Made by a program: the position numbers and the translations under genes
Notes under the pieces: model-generated
The model's input: only the letters and a program-made list of their open reading frames with translations
Databases searched by the model: none
What the model was told of the DNA's origin: nothing
Assembly: GCA_963738375.1 (NCBI GenBank)
Contig: CAVTWL010000002.1
Coordinates: 749,362 to 813,361, forward strand
DNA: 64,000 bases
Direction of reading: 5' to 3'
Source: Bog-159 sp963738375
GTDB lineage: Bacteria; Acidobacteriota; Terriglobia; Bryobacterales; Bryobacteraceae
Shown here: one piece after another, positions 1-9,649 of the stretch
Layout: every line of letters begins with the position of its first letter
Numbering within the stretch: the stretch's first letter is position 1

Positions 1-22
1 CCGCAAGCTGTTAAAAGAGTAA

Positions 23-838
23 TCACTTTTTCGCTGGCGAAGCCGGCGCCGGAACCTTTGCCGGCGGTTCGGAAGCCCTGTTCTCAGCCGCAGCCACAGC
101 CTCCGGTGCGGCATCTGCCGGCTTCTCCAAATATTGCACCACCACCGAAATCCGCCGATTGGAAGCGTCCTCGGGGCTCCCTGGTTTCCGCAGCCGTTGA
201 TCCGCATAGCCCCGCACTTGCGTCACCTGGTGCGGGCCTACTCCGTTCTGCTGCACCATCCTCCGCGCCGCATTCGCGCGATCCGCCGATAGCTCCCAGT
301 TACTGTAGACGCCCTTTCCCGCGAATGGCTTAGCGTCGGTGTGGCCCTCAATGGAAATGTGATTCGGCAGCTTGGTCAGTTCATGCGCCAGCATAATCAG
401 AATCTGCCGCCCATCCTCGCTCGGCTCCGCCACGCCGCTGGCGAAGAATGTACCCTTTTCGCTCTCCATCAACTCGATCCGTAAGCCTTCACTCGTCACC
501 GTCATTTCAATCTGGTTTTTCAGCTTGTCGAAATCTGTAATTTTGCGCACCGCCTTCTGCAACTCATCCTTTAACTTGTTCATGTTGTCTTTGGTCAAAG
601 TGAAGTTGTCGCCAGCCCCCGTCTTGCCGCTTCCCACTAATTTCGAAGTGCCCGTCGGATCCTTGAAATAACCGCCCACAGCCTCCCGAATCTGCTTGCT
701 GCTATTCAATAGCCACAGCACGATAAACAGCGCCATCATGGCCGTCACGAAGTCGGCATACGCTACTTTCCACGCTCCGCCATGATGTCCCCCGTGGCCG
801 GCTACTTTCTTAACGATGATGATGGGACGAGCAGCCAT
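23..838 (-). CDS. motB: Flagellar motor stator protein MotB
   Basis: 271 aa. MotB anchors the stator to peptidoglycan and forms the proton channel together with MotA. The N-terminus has a short basic segment, then one membrane helix around residues 25-45 (YADFVTAMMALFIVLWLL). Its Asp29 is the expected proton-carrying residue. Residues about 150-240 form an OmpA-like peptidoglycan-binding domain with IEGHTDAKPF and LSADRANAARRMV followed by NRRISVVV. The C-terminal tail is rich in Ala/Pro/Lys. It lies 12 bp after motA on the same strand, so the two form an operon, and length and domain order are typical. No other flagellar genes are visible, and the neighbouring region lies outside the window. 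Confidence 0.95.
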   Translation of the reverse strand: MAARPIIIVKKVAGHGGHHGGAWKVAYADFVTAMMALFIVLWLLNSSKQIREAVGGYFKDPTGTSKLVGSGKTGAGDNFTLTKDNMNKLKDELQKAVRKITDFDKLKNQIEMTVTSEGLRIELMESEKGTFFASGVAEPSEDGRQILIMLAHELTKLPNHISIEGHTDAKPFAGKGVYSNWELSADRANAARRMVQQNGVGPHQVTQVRGYADQRLRKPGSPEDASNRRISVVVQYLEKPADAAPEAVAAAENRASEPPAKVPAPASPAKK

Positions 839-850
839 AGCCCGGTCCTC

Positions 851-1732
851 CTAGGCGCCCGCTCCGGCCCCGGTTTCCGCGCCCTTATTACGGCACACTT
901 TTTCCAGCTCTTGAAATCCAGGCCGAACCTGCCCCGGCGTTGCCCGCCGCCCGATCTCTACCGCTAGAATCGGCGCCGTGCCCTTAATAAACGCGGCAAT
1001 CGCCACCCGTAGCACGTGATAATATGCGCCCTCATCCTCGGCAATCTTCGACATGTTGGCCGCCAGCGGTCCCAAAAATCCATAGCACAACAAAATACCG
1101 AGGAAGGTTCCCACCAGTGCCGCCGCTACTTTGTGCCCAATCTCCTCCGGAGGCCCGCCCAGCGCCCCCATCGTGATCACCACGCCCAGCACTGCGGCAA
1201 CAATTCCCAAGCCAGGCAAAGCGTCCGCCACCGTCGTCAGCGCCGATACAGGCTGCAAAGCATCATGGTGGTGTACTTCCATATCCAGTTCCATCATCTG
1301 GTCGATGTCAAAAGGATCCACCGCGCCGCTGCTGGCCGTACGCAGCGTATCGCAGATGAACGCCGTGACATGGTGATCCTTAATCACCGAAGGAAACGCT
1401 GTGAACGTCTTGCTCTTGGACGGGTCCTCAATATCTGCCTCGATCGCCGTCAAGCCCTCCCGCCGCGAACGGTTGAACAAATCAAACAGCATCTTTAGAG
1501 AATCCACGTATAGCTGCCGCGTAAATCGGGAACCCTTGAAGACGCCGGTCAGCCCTCCCAGAATTTGCTTCACCAGATAGACAGGATTCGCAATCAGCAC
1601 GGTCCCTAGCGCGGCCCCGGCAATGATCACCAACTCGGCTGGCTGCAGCAACACTCGCAGGTTGCCATGTTCCATCAAATAGCCGCCGACAATCGCTCCG
1701 ATCACAACCACGATTCCAATAATGGAAAACAT
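851..1732 (-). CDS. motA: Flagellar motor stator protein MotA
   Basis: 293 aa inner-membrane protein of the MotA/TolQ/ExbB family, the ion-channel partner of MotB. Membrane helices are visible at about residues 3-22 and 33-52, and a second pair at about 170-190 and 200-220 (GLGIVAAVLGVVITMGAL and VAAALVGTFLGILLCYGFLG). The large cytoplasmic loop between the pairs contains FNRSRREGL, the segment that contacts FliG in the family, and the C-terminal tail is cytoplasmic. It sits between a PAS/GGDEF-like gene (12 bp upstream) and motB (12 bp downstream), all on the minus strand, which suggests one transcript. Confidence 0.95.
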   Translation of the reverse strand: MFSIIGIVVVIGAIVGGYLMEHGNLRVLLQPAELVIIAGAALGTVLIANPVYLVKQILGGLTGVFKGSRFTRQLYVDSLKMLFDLFNRSRREGLTAIEADIEDPSKSKTFTAFPSVIKDHHVTAFICDTLRTASSGAVDPFDIDQMMELDMEVHHHDALQPVSALTTVADALPGLGIVAAVLGVVITMGALGGPPEEIGHKVAAALVGTFLGILLCYGFLGPLAANMSKIAEDEGAYYHVLRVAIAAFIKGTAPILAVEIGRRATPGQVRPGFQELEKVCRNKGAETGAGAGA

Positions 1733-1744
1733 TTGCGATATGCC

Positions 1745-2647
1745 TCAAACCACCACCACGGAGTTGGCGATCCGCTCCGCGGTTTCGAAGGCCCCCTCCG
1801 CGCGTGCCACCAGCGAAGACTCGCTGTCGTTGGGGCGCGCCATCGCGCCTCCCAGCGATACCGTGACGGATATCCGGTCGCCCCACCACGGCACCCCCGC
1901 CACCGTCACCAGCCGCCGCATCCGTTCGCCGCAATGGCGCAATCCCTCTTCATCGGAACAAGCCACCAACGCAGCGAATCGATCCTTGCTCCAACGTCCC
2001 ACCATATCCTCCGGCCGCGTCCCCGCCGCCAATGTTTGCGCCACCGCGTACAAGACCGCATTCACCGCCTTGCAGCCATCGGTGTGGCGCAGCCGCTCGA
2101 TATGGTCGACCGCAATCCACAAGAAGCCGAAGGGCGACGCCGTGGCCGCGCACTCCTTCAGAGCCGCGATCATCCGCTCTTCCAGCGCCAGCCGGTCCGG
2201 AATCTCCGTTACATCGTCCAGCGAAACATCCGTGCGCGCTTGCCGGCGCCGCGCCTCAATCCCCTGGAACCCTCGTTCGTCAAAGTACTCAGCCGCTCCG
2301 ATGATCGCGCCGAATTCGTCGCGCACTGGAACGGTGTGGACGCACACCGGAACTCGCTGCCCTTCCTTATGACGCAGGAAAATATTCGCGTCCCGCGGTC
2401 GCCCGTCGAGCATGGTTTGCGCCAGAGGACACGCATTCCCGCACAGCGCCACTTGATTCTCGTCGCAGTGCATCAATAGATTGTCGTGACAGTGGCGCCC
2501 GATCACTTCCTGAGCAAGATAACCAGTGATCCGCTCCGCGCTCGTGTTCCAGAACGCGATCTGCCGGTTTAAGTCGGTAAGGTAGACCGCGCTCGGCAAG
2601 CTTTCCAGCACCGCGCGGTAAATGTCGGGACTTAATGCCAGTGGCAA
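1745..2647 (-). CDS. PAS domain protein with degenerate GGDEF domain
   Basis: 300 aa cytoplasmic sensor-like protein with no membrane segment. Residues about 8-130 form a PAS domain with four cysteines at 53, 61, 69 and 73 (HCHDN, HCDEN, CGNACPL), which could hold a cofactor or sense redox; that is an inference. Residues about 140-295 align with a GGDEF diguanylate cyclase fold (VTEIPDRLALEER, then VSLGGAMA near the end). The catalytic GGDEF loop reads SKDRF and the metal-binding segment is also altered, so cyclase activity is unlikely and it may bind nucleotide or act as an effector. It is first in a tight minus-strand unit with motA and motB, which suggests a role in motility control. Confidence 0.8.
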   Translation of the reverse strand: MPLALSPDIYRAVLESLPSAVYLTDLNRQIAFWNTSAERITGYLAQEVIGRHCHDNLLMHCDENQVALCGNACPLAQTMLDGRPRDANIFLRHKEGQRVPVCVHTVPVRDEFGAIIGAAEYFDERGFQGIEARRRQARTDVSLDDVTEIPDRLALEERMIAALKECAATASPFGFLWIAVDHIERLRHTDGCKAVNAVLYAVAQTLAAGTRPEDMVGRWSKDRFAALVACSDEEGLRHCGERMRRLVTVAGVPWWGDRISVTVSLGGAMARPNDSESSLVARAEGAFETAERIANSVVVV

Positions 2648-2701
2648 CGCGCCGCTCCCAATTAAATCATCGGCGTCGCGCCGCCCTTCCTTTAGCTCTT
2701 C

Positions 2702-4156
2702 CTAAACGACACCCCGCCGCGCGATCGTTTCACGGTAAAATTCCGCGCTCAACTTCGCAGTGCGTTTCTGCGTTTTGAAATCCACATAGTGAATCCCGAA
2801 GCGCTTGGTGTATCCATCGTTCCACTCGAAGTTATCCAGCAGGCTCCAAAGGAAGTACCCCGCTAGCGGCCAGCCTTCCGAAATCGCACGGTGCGCTTGC
2901 ACGAAATGACTGCGCAAGTACATCACGCGGTCGGTATCGTAAACATGGCCGTCAGCAGCAACCTGATCGTCCGATGAGCAGCCATTCTCGGTGATCAGTA
3001 CCTTGTTCACACCCCAGATTTCCTTCAAATGCCGCGGCGCCCAATACAAAATATCCGGCCCCATAAACAGCCACGGCGAAGCCATGTGTGGATAGGAGGC
3101 CGGATGCGGCACTTCCTCATAGCCAGCCCGATTCTCGGCCGCCCGGATGTGCGTCGGCGCGTAACAATTCAAACCCACAAAATCCAGCCGGCCGCCGATA
3201 ATCTGCATATCCTCGGCGGTAAACTCCGGCGCATTCGCACCCGCGGCCGTCAGATACTCTCCCGTGTACCGGCCTTCTAGCACGGCCGTCAGAAACTGCG
3301 CATTCATCTGCCGCATTGCGCGCCGCGCGGCGGCGATGTGTTGCTCTGTCTCCAACACCGGCACGCACATCGTCGAGTTCTCGGCCAACCCCACCTGCAC
3401 CGGACGTCCGGCTGAAGCGCGAATCGCCTGCAGCGCCAGACCGTGCCCCAGCACCGCGTGGTGCCTCACCTGGTTCAGTTGCTTCGGCGGCAGTTTCAGC
3501 CCCGGCGCGAACATGCCAATGCCATAAGATAAGTCCGTAAAACAGGCGAATTCGTTAATCGTGAAGTAATGCGATACGCGATCCGACAGCCGGCGCGAAA
3601 CGAAGCCCGCATATTCGCCAAAATACTTCGACGTCTCCCGCGACTGCCATCCGCCCACTTTGTCCTGCAGCGCCTGAGGCAAATCCCAATGAAATAACGT
3701 GGCATACGGCTCAATCCCCGCCGCCAGCAGCGCATCTACCAATCGTTCGTAATACGCGATCCCTTTTTCGTTGGGTTGGCCCGACCCATCTGGAAAAACG
3801 CGCGGCCACGCCACCGAAAAGCGGTAGGCCTTCACTCCCAGATCCTTCATCAGCCGGATGTCTTCAGGGTAGCGATGATACTGGTCCACCGCTACGTCGC
3901 CGGTGTGGCCTTCGGTCACCTTTCCGGACTTGTGCGACCAAGTGTCCCATACCGACGGCTTGCGCCCGTCCTCTTCCGCGGCCCCTTCCACTTGATAGGA
4001 GGCCGTCGCCGTTCCCCAAAGAAAAGAATCGGGAAAGCGGTAATACCCTTGGGAATTCGTATTGGAGCCGGCTGCCGCCGCTGCGGGCAGGGCCGTACCG
4101 CCCAGCCCCAGGGCTGCGCCGGATAAGCCTGCGAATTGTCGTCGCGTGGGTTTCAT
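2702..4156 (-). CDS. Tat-exported family 1 glycoside hydrolase (beta-glucosidase)
   Basis: 484 aa retaining GH1 enzyme, expected to cleave beta-linked glucosides or cello-oligosaccharides outside the cytoplasm. The N-terminus (MKPTRRQFAGLSGAALG with an Ala-rich stretch to about residue 29) is a twin-arginine signal. The GH1 opening FLWGTATASYQVEGA is at residues 45-59. The acid/base Glu is E202 in TINEFACF; the usual NEP here reads NEF. The nucleophile is E390 in LITENGCSSDD. The C-terminus has WSLLDNFEWNDGYTKRFG, also a family hallmark. Length is normal for GH1. It is followed downstream by the mot cluster but separated by about 55 bp, so co-transcription is uncertain. Confidence 0.95.
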   Translation of the reverse strand: MKPTRRQFAGLSGAALGLGGTALPAAAAAGSNTNSQGYYRFPDSFLWGTATASYQVEGAAEEDGRKPSVWDTWSHKSGKVTEGHTGDVAVDQYHRYPEDIRLMKDLGVKAYRFSVAWPRVFPDGSGQPNEKGIAYYERLVDALLAAGIEPYATLFHWDLPQALQDKVGGWQSRETSKYFGEYAGFVSRRLSDRVSHYFTINEFACFTDLSYGIGMFAPGLKLPPKQLNQVRHHAVLGHGLALQAIRASAGRPVQVGLAENSTMCVPVLETEQHIAAARRAMRQMNAQFLTAVLEGRYTGEYLTAAGANAPEFTAEDMQIIGGRLDFVGLNCYAPTHIRAAENRAGYEEVPHPASYPHMASPWLFMGPDILYWAPRHLKEIWGVNKVLITENGCSSDDQVAADGHVYDTDRVMYLRSHFVQAHRAISEGWPLAGYFLWSLLDNFEWNDGYTKRFGIHYVDFKTQKRTAKLSAEFYRETIARRGVV

Positions 4157-4335
4157 AGGTTACCAATCAGGTACAAAAAGTTTGAAAAAATGTTGGACAT
4201 CCCGTCCGCCGGTGATATACTCGCTCAAACAGAACCAAAAAATCGGCATCACGCCAGCGTGTAGCGGAGCCCTCCTGAATGCCGAAACTAGTGGATGGGG
4301 CGGTGCTGTGTTCGCAACGCGCCGCCTATTCCATT

Positions 4336-5097
4336 TCAAAACGGCCAGCGCGCCCAACCCGTATCTTTCTTGGCATCCTGTGCTACGGCATTCGCGTAAT
4401 GCCCCGGCGCAACCGCCCCGAAATCGACTTCACCTTTGGCGAACTCCAGTGGCCGGTCGGTAATCATCTCAACCGTCGTGCCCTTGGACAAAACTGCATC
4501 CGGCCCGCGCGACAGTAGCACCGCCATCAGTCCGGCCGTAGCCCCCGCCGCCGCACCGATGCCGCCACCAAGAGCATAGTGCTTAGCCGCGGCGCCCGCG
4601 ATCAGGCCTACCGATCCGCCCGCGCCCGCCGCTTCGGCCACCGTCCGCGCATCGCCGGCTTTGTTGCCTTCGCTCTGTATCTTGCCCTCCGCCTTGTCAA
4701 ACTCTTCGCCGCCCTGCCCGTCGATTCCCCCTACACGTGCCCGGAAATCGCGTGTCACACCGTTAGGCAAAGTCAGCGAATCGAAGCGCAAATACAATTC
4801 GCCGCGTCCCCTCACACGCCCGGGCCGCTTTACCTCGGTTACCGTTCCTGACACCCAACTGCCCGGCGGAATCACGATTCGCCCGTTCGTCAGTATCGGA
4901 AACACCGTCTCCAGATAAACGCGGTCGCCTTCCGCCGCCGTCTTCGTGCTCAACGTGTTAATCAGGCCGAGCGGAATCCGGGTGCCGGGAGCGATGACAA
5001 AGCCGGTGGGCGCCGCCGGGGGAAGGGCCGACGGTTCCTGGGCCGCCGCCAAGCCTGTCGCTGCCAGGAGCGTTACCAAATGAATTCTTAAGGACAT
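4336..5097 (-). CDS. Exported protein with TrbI/VirB10-like beta domain and glycine-rich segment
   Basis: 253 aa. A signal peptide is visible (MSLRIHLVTLLAATGLAAAQ). Residues about 35-115 are beta-rich with IPLGLINTLSTKTAAEGD and IVIPPGSWVSGTVTEVKRPG, resembling the VirB10/TrbI C-terminal barrel fold found in stand-alone exported proteins of Acidobacteriota. Residues about 150-195 are Gly/Ala rich (GGSVGLIAGAAAKHYALGGG) like glycine-zipper membrane segments. No secretion-system genes are nearby, so a conjugation role is unlikely. The exact function is unknown. It is 180 bp upstream of the GH1 gene on the same strand. Confidence 0.7.
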   Translation of the reverse strand: MSLRIHLVTLLAATGLAAAQEPSALPPAAPTGFVIAPGTRIPLGLINTLSTKTAAEGDRVYLETVFPILTNGRIVIPPGSWVSGTVTEVKRPGRVRGRGELYLRFDSLTLPNGVTRDFRARVGGIDGQGGEEFDKAEGKIQSEGNKAGDARTVAEAAGAGGSVGLIAGAAAKHYALGGGIGAAAGATAGLMAVLLSRGPDAVLSKGTTVEMITDRPLEFAKGEVDFGAVAPGHYANAVAQDAKKDTGWARWPF

Positions 5098-5130
5098 GCG
5101 CCAACTCCTGGGTTTATTCTAACAGTCAGC

Positions 5131-6281
5131 CTAGGCCCGGTAACGGTACAAAGCCTCGCGAATCGGCGTGCCCGCTAACTCGATCCTTCGCAGATCGCGA
5201 GTCCCCACACCCAGTTCCTCCGCCAGTTGCAGCGTGCTGTCGCATTTCTCGAATGGCGGCGTACCGCGAAGCGCCATTGGATCGTAACCCATCACCGCCA
5301 TGCACACCGCATCCGTCGCCACGCAGTTCGTCCCCGCCACGATCACACCCGGCCGAACCGGCCGCGACGGCTTCACCCACGGTCCTTCCCCCCCGCCATG
5401 GAGCGCACCGCCTCCACAATCGCCAGGTCGATCGGCCGCGCCGCCACCAGGTCCGCTACAATTCGCGGAACCCGGTAAGTATCCTCGCGCGGCGTCGTCG
5501 GATCGTTTTCCGAGGGTGCGGATTTGGACGGCTGGCGGCTGCCATCGTGCATAATCCCCCGCCCTCCGTGCGGCTGCAGCGAAGGCTCATCCACTCCAGC
5601 GCCCTCGCCATAAATGGTTACCGGCGTAATCCCGAAGCAGTTCTTCATCGACAGCGTCACCCCCGCCGTCGCGTGGTCCTTCATCTTCGCCAGCGATACG
5701 AATACATCGCAATCCTGGTAAGAGTGGTTCAAGTCGAACGCGCGAAAAATATGTCCGCCCTTGGGCACCGGCATCCGGGTGTACTGTTTCGCGCGGCCCA
5801 GAAAGTTCGTATTCTCAAATTCCACCAGCGGCGCCGCCGTTAAAATATCTCGTGGCTCCCAATTGGCTTGCAGCATCATCTCTTCTACCGGCCCGGCGGA
5901 CGACCAACAGCACTCCAAGAGCCGCACGCGCCGCGCTCCTGCCCGTCCCATCAGGTGTACGGTTGCTGCTATCACTCGCGGATGCGTGTAATGCGTGTCT
6001 TCCGCCGGCAAATGTCCCAACCGGAAATTAGTGTCGCCTGTCATGTTGATCTTAATCGCGACAGTCTTGTTCCTGACCAGCCGTTCCAATCCGCCCAACT
6101 GGTCGAACATCCGCTGCATGGCCGGTAGCAGTTCCGTTCCATAGCTGGGGCATTTGGCAATCGCCACGCGGGCCGCGAGTCCGCCTGTCTGCGCCGCTGA
6201 TGCTGAACGGGCAAACGGCCGAGTCAGAACAGCGCCGGCCGCCGTGGCCAGCCATCGCCTGCGTGTGCATTGGGTATACAT
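5131..6281 (-). CDS. DUF362 domain protein, Tat-like signal, frameshifted
   Basis: A DUF362-type protein of about 380 aa split by one frameshift. The N-terminal part (5373-6281) starts with MYTQCTRRRWLATAAGAVL, a twin-arginine-like signal, and contains VAIKINMTGDTN and MKDHATAGVTLSMKNCFG, which match the conserved DUF362 segments. The C-terminal part (5131-5376) continues in another frame with GVIVAGTNCVATDAVCMAVMG. The break is at a run of seven C at about 5388-5394, so a sequencing error is the likely cause. DUF362 proteins are sometimes linked to iron-sulfur or metal chemistry, but the role here is unknown. Confidence 0.8.
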
Positions 6282-6285
6282 GACC

Positions 6286-7503
6286 TTAAGACTCTAATTC
6301 TACTCCGCCATAAACGGCGAGGCCGGGCAAAGGTACTTCCACACCGTCTCGCTGCGCCGTAAGCTCCAGCGGCCGCGCCCCCACCTTGTCCAACGACCAC
6401 AACTTTGCCGAGCGGCACCGCCCCGCAATGCGCGCTGTCGCTGGATCGTTCTCGTCCGCGCCGCCCCCGTAGTTCACGATGTGCGCCATCCGCCGTCTGC
6501 CGTCAGGAGACACCGTCGAATACGACCCCAGCAGAAAGCCGTTGAAGAAGCGCACCAGGTCGTAACGGTGGCTCAGCAGAATCTGCGCATCCTGCGCCAC
6601 TTCGTAAGGATCGTCCGGCTGTGTTCGCGCCATGGCGATCCGCCCCTTGCCTGACCGGCTGATTTCATACCGCGGCGCTGGCGATTCGTCCCCAGGTGTC
6701 CCGGCGGCCGGCCCCCACTTCGGTCCGGTAATCAGCAGTCCGCCTTGCGCCACAAAATCGAGCACAGCCCGCTTCACTACCGTCGACGGGGAAGCGCCAT
6801 CCGCATAAACCACCGCCCGCAAGCCTCGTAACTCCTCCGGCCGAAACTCCGCCGTCTTCACGATTCTGTAAGAAATATTGGTACGCGCCATCAAATTCAG
6901 TAATTCGTGGCTAAAGAACTCGTCGCCGCCCGAAAAGCTCGAAACCACAGCCAGCACCGCATCCACCCGCCAATCGCTCCACTCCCAATGAGCCTCGAAA
7001 AATGCGGCGGCGGACATCAGCGTCTTCCATCCGTCCAGAGCCGCCGGTTTTCGAGCCGCCAGATCCGCCGCCCAACTCTGGTCGATCCCCATCACCCACC
7101 GCCCGCCGTGTGCCGCGGCATCGGCCAGTGAAATCAGATGGCGCGACAAAGGCACAACTTCGTTCGCCTTTGGCTCATCTGCAGTCACCCAGACCTCACC
7201 GCCTGGCTTCAGCACGCGCGTCAGCCGGATCAGCCAGCCATTGGAATCGATCCACGGCGCGCCAGTAGGACCCGCCGACGCATCGCCCTGGCCCGGTGTC
7301 ATACGAATGCCCGGCCATTCGCCTTTTACGATCTGCACGCCTGCAAGAGGCTTTTTAGCGTCGGCAATCGTGAAGCCCAACTGCCGCGCGCGCTCGCCAA
7401 TGTTTTCATAACCCGCCCCTGGCGGCAGCAGCAGGGTCCCCACGGGCGTGTCTTTCAATAGGTCGATAGCGCCTGTGTCCCGCCATGAGGCGGGCCAGGA
7501 CAT
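6286..7503 (-). CDS. Uncharacterised protein with GATase-like fold region
   Basis: 405 aa from the ATG at 7503; an upstream in-frame start would add 46 unconvincing residues and run into the divergent promoter. I do not recognise a named family. The middle part (LLNLMARTNISYRIVKTAEF, then GLRAVVYADGASPSTVV and FVAQGGLLITGPKWG) resembles the glutamine-amidotransferase-like domain used by ThuA-type and GH42-like proteins: a nucleotide-fold strand, then a loop asking whether to show or hide. The end is beta-rich. No clear signal peptide is seen from this start. It is divergent from the aldo/keto reductase gene, and the DUF362 gene follows 4 bp downstream on the same strand, so those two may be one operon. 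Confidence 0.6.
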   Translation of the reverse strand: MSWPASWRDTGAIDLLKDTPVGTLLLPPGAGYENIGERARQLGFTIADAKKPLAGVQIVKGEWPGIRMTPGQGDASAGPTGAPWIDSNGWLIRLTRVLKPGGEVWVTADEPKANEVVPLSRHLISLADAAAHGGRWVMGIDQSWAADLAARKPAALDGWKTLMSAAAFFEAHWEWSDWRVDAVLAVVSSFSGGDEFFSHELLNLMARTNISYRIVKTAEFRPEELRGLRAVVYADGASPSTVVKRAVLDFVAQGGLLITGPKWGPAAGTPGDESPAPRYEISRSGKGRIAMARTQPDDPYEVAQDAQILLSHRYDLVRFFNGFLLGSYSTVSPDGRRRMAHIVNYGGGADENDPATARIAGRCRSAKLWSLDKVGARPLELTAQRDGVEVPLPGLAVYGGVELES

Positions 7504-7549
7504 GGGCCAATTCGGATGCACAGGTCTATTATATATATTGGTTGGAGGG

Positions 7550-8590
7550 ATGCATATCGCTTGGAAAATCGCGGAAGATGCCGTCGACCCGTCGCGCGTT
7601 CCGCGGCGCGAGCTATACACGGGTTCGCACATGCCGGCCATCGGCCTCGGAACCTTCGGCTCCGATCACGCCACGCCCGCCGAAATCGCCGATGCCGTGC
7701 GAGGCGCCGCCTCTGTAGGCTACCGCCATTTCGATTGCGCCTCCGTCTACGGCAATGAGGACGCCATCGGCCACGCCCTGCGCGACATCCAGGCCGGCGG
7801 CTTGCCCCGCAAGGATCTCTGGGTGGTTTCCAAAGTCTGGAACGACAAGCACGCGCCAGACGACTTGATCGCCTCCTGCCGCCGGTCCCTCGCCGACCTC
7901 CAACTCGATTACCTCGATCTCTACCTCGTCCACTGGCCATTTCCCAACTTCCATCCGCCCGGCTGCGACGTCACCGCCCGCAGTCCGGACGCCCAGCCCT
8001 ACATTCACGAAAACTTCATGCGCGCCTGGCGCGCCATGGAATCCTTGGTGGACGAAGGACTGGTTCGCCACATCGGCACTTCCAACATGACCGTCCCTAA
8101 GCTGAGGCTGGTCATGCGTGACGCCCGCATCCGCCCCGCCGTGAATGAAATGGAACTGCACCCGCACTTCCAGCAGCCCGAACTATTCGACTACGTTCGC
8201 AGCCAAGGCATCCAGCCGGTCGGCTATTGCCCCATCGGATCGCCCGCGCGCCCCGAGCGCGATCGCACCCCGCAAGATACTACCCCCATCGACGACCCCG
8301 TAATCGTGCGCATCGCCCGCCGCCTCGCCGTGCATCCGGCCGTGGTTTGTCTGAAATGGGCCGTCCAGCGCGGCCAGACTCCCATCCCGTTCTCCACCAG
8401 GCGAGCCAACTATCTGGCGAATCTGCGAGCCGTGATTAGTGAACCCCTAACCCCATCGGACATGGAAGACATCCGCGCCATCGACCGCAACTGCCGCCTG
8501 ATCAAAGGACAGGTTTTCCTCTGGAAGGCCGATCAGAGTTGGGAAGACCTTTGGGACCCGTCGGGCGAGATCACAGGAGAAGCACAATGA
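7550..8590 (+). CDS. Aldo/keto reductase
   Basis: 346 aa NAD(P)H-dependent carbonyl reductase with a TIM-barrel fold. The start at 7550 is chosen because the protein then begins just before the family opening MPAIGLGTFGSD; GGAGGG lies directly before this ATG, which is closer than ideal. The catalytic tetrad is present: Asp and Tyr in YRHFDCASVYGNE, Lys in VVSKVW and His in YLVHWPFPN. The C-terminal cofactor segment has TPIPFSTRRANYLANL in place of the usual IPGS/IPKS. The stop overlaps the start of the next alcohol dehydrogenase (ATGA), so the two are translationally coupled and may act in sequence on a sugar or polyol; that is an inference. Confidence 0.93.
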   Translation: MHIAWKIAEDAVDPSRVPRRELYTGSHMPAIGLGTFGSDHATPAEIADAVRGAASVGYRHFDCASVYGNEDAIGHALRDIQAGGLPRKDLWVVSKVWNDKHAPDDLIASCRRSLADLQLDYLDLYLVHWPFPNFHPPGCDVTARSPDAQPYIHENFMRAWRAMESLVDEGLVRHIGTSNMTVPKLRLVMRDARIRPAVNEMELHPHFQQPELFDYVRSQGIQPVGYCPIGSPARPERDRTPQDTTPIDDPVIVRIARRLAVHPAVVCLKWAVQRGQTPIPFSTRRANYLANLRAVISEPLTPSDMEDIRAIDRNCRLIKGQVFLWKADQSWEDLWDPSGEITGEAQ

Positions 8591-9648
8591 ACGCGACTAT
8601 GCGGGGCGCCTACTTGCCCGGAAACAGCAGCGCCCAACTGAGAGAAGTCCCCGTCCCCGCTCCCAGCCATGGCGAAGTCCTGCTTCGCATGAAAGCCTCC
8701 ACCATCTGCGGCTCCGATATCCGCTGCATCTATCGCGAACACCTGGGCAAAGGCCCGGAAGGCTATCAGGGCGTCATCGCCGGTCATGAGCCCAGCGGCC
8801 AGATTGTTGCCGTCGGCCCCGGTTGCCGCCTCTTCCGCCAAGGTGACCGCGTCATCGTCTATCACATCTCCGGCTGCGGCGTCTGTAACGATTGCCGCCG
8901 CGGCTACATGATTTCCTGCACCAGCGATCGCTACCGCCGCGCCTACGGATGGCAGCGCGACGGCGGCATGGCCGATTACCTGATCGCCGAGGAGAAAGAT
9001 CTGATCGCCCTGCCCGATGAGTTGTCCTACGCCGATGGCGCACAGGTGGCCTGCGGCTTCGGCACGGTCTACGAAGGGCTGCGAAAAGTCGGAATCACCG
9101 GCAACGACGCTGTACTCATCACCGGCCTCGGTCCCGTCGGCCTCGCCACCGCCGCGCTCTGCCGCAAGCTGGGCGCGCAGAAGATCATCGGCATCGACGT
9201 GGTCGAGGAGCGCATGCAACTAGCTCGCAAGCTCGGCCTCTGCGACGAGCTCCTCGCGCCCGGTGCTGACAACGTATCCCAAGTCCGCGATCTCACCGGC
9301 GGCCACGGCGTCGAACGGGCTGTCGACTGTTCCGCCCATGCCGCCGCCCGCGCTACCGCCATCCGCGCCACCCGCAAGTGGGGCCGAATCGTATTCCTGG
9401 GCGAAGGCGGCACGGTTGAATTCAATCCATCGCCCGACATCATTCACGATCAGAAAACTATCTACGGTTCCTGGGTCACATCCATCTGGCTGATGGAAGA
9501 GTTGGTCGAACGCCTGGTTCGCTGGAACCTCCATCCCGCCGATCTAATCACCCACCGCTTCCCGCTCGACGATGTCGCCAAGGCCTACGCCCTCATGGGC
9601 GAAGGCCGCTGCGGTAAGGTCGCCGTCTGCTTCGACGAGGAACTGTAG
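8587..9648 (+). CDS. Zinc-dependent medium-chain alcohol dehydrogenase
   Basis: 353 aa. Start at the ATG overlapping the aldo/keto reductase stop. The N-terminal catalytic domain has ASTICGSDIR (catalytic zinc Cys), the GHEPSG motif, and a structural zinc set in GCGVCNDCRRGYMISC. The Rossmann domain has LITGLGPVGLATAALCRKLGA and GIDVVEERM, the Asp favouring NAD over NADP. Length fits the sorbitol/threonine dehydrogenase-like MDR group, so oxidation of a secondary alcohol or sugar alcohol is likely; the substrate is not readable from sequence. It is coupled to the reductase upstream. Confidence 0.93.
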   Translation: MNATMRGAYLPGNSSAQLREVPVPAPSHGEVLLRMKASTICGSDIRCIYREHLGKGPEGYQGVIAGHEPSGQIVAVGPGCRLFRQGDRVIVYHISGCGVCNDCRRGYMISCTSDRYRRAYGWQRDGGMADYLIAEEKDLIALPDELSYADGAQVACGFGTVYEGLRKVGITGNDAVLITGLGPVGLATAALCRKLGAQKIIGIDVVEERMQLARKLGLCDELLAPGADNVSQVRDLTGGHGVERAVDCSAHAAARATAIRATRKWGRIVFLGEGGTVEFNPSPDIIHDQKTIYGSWVTSIWLMEELVERLVRWNLHPADLITHRFPLDDVAKAYALMGEGRCGKVAVCFDEEL

Positions 9649-9649
9649 C

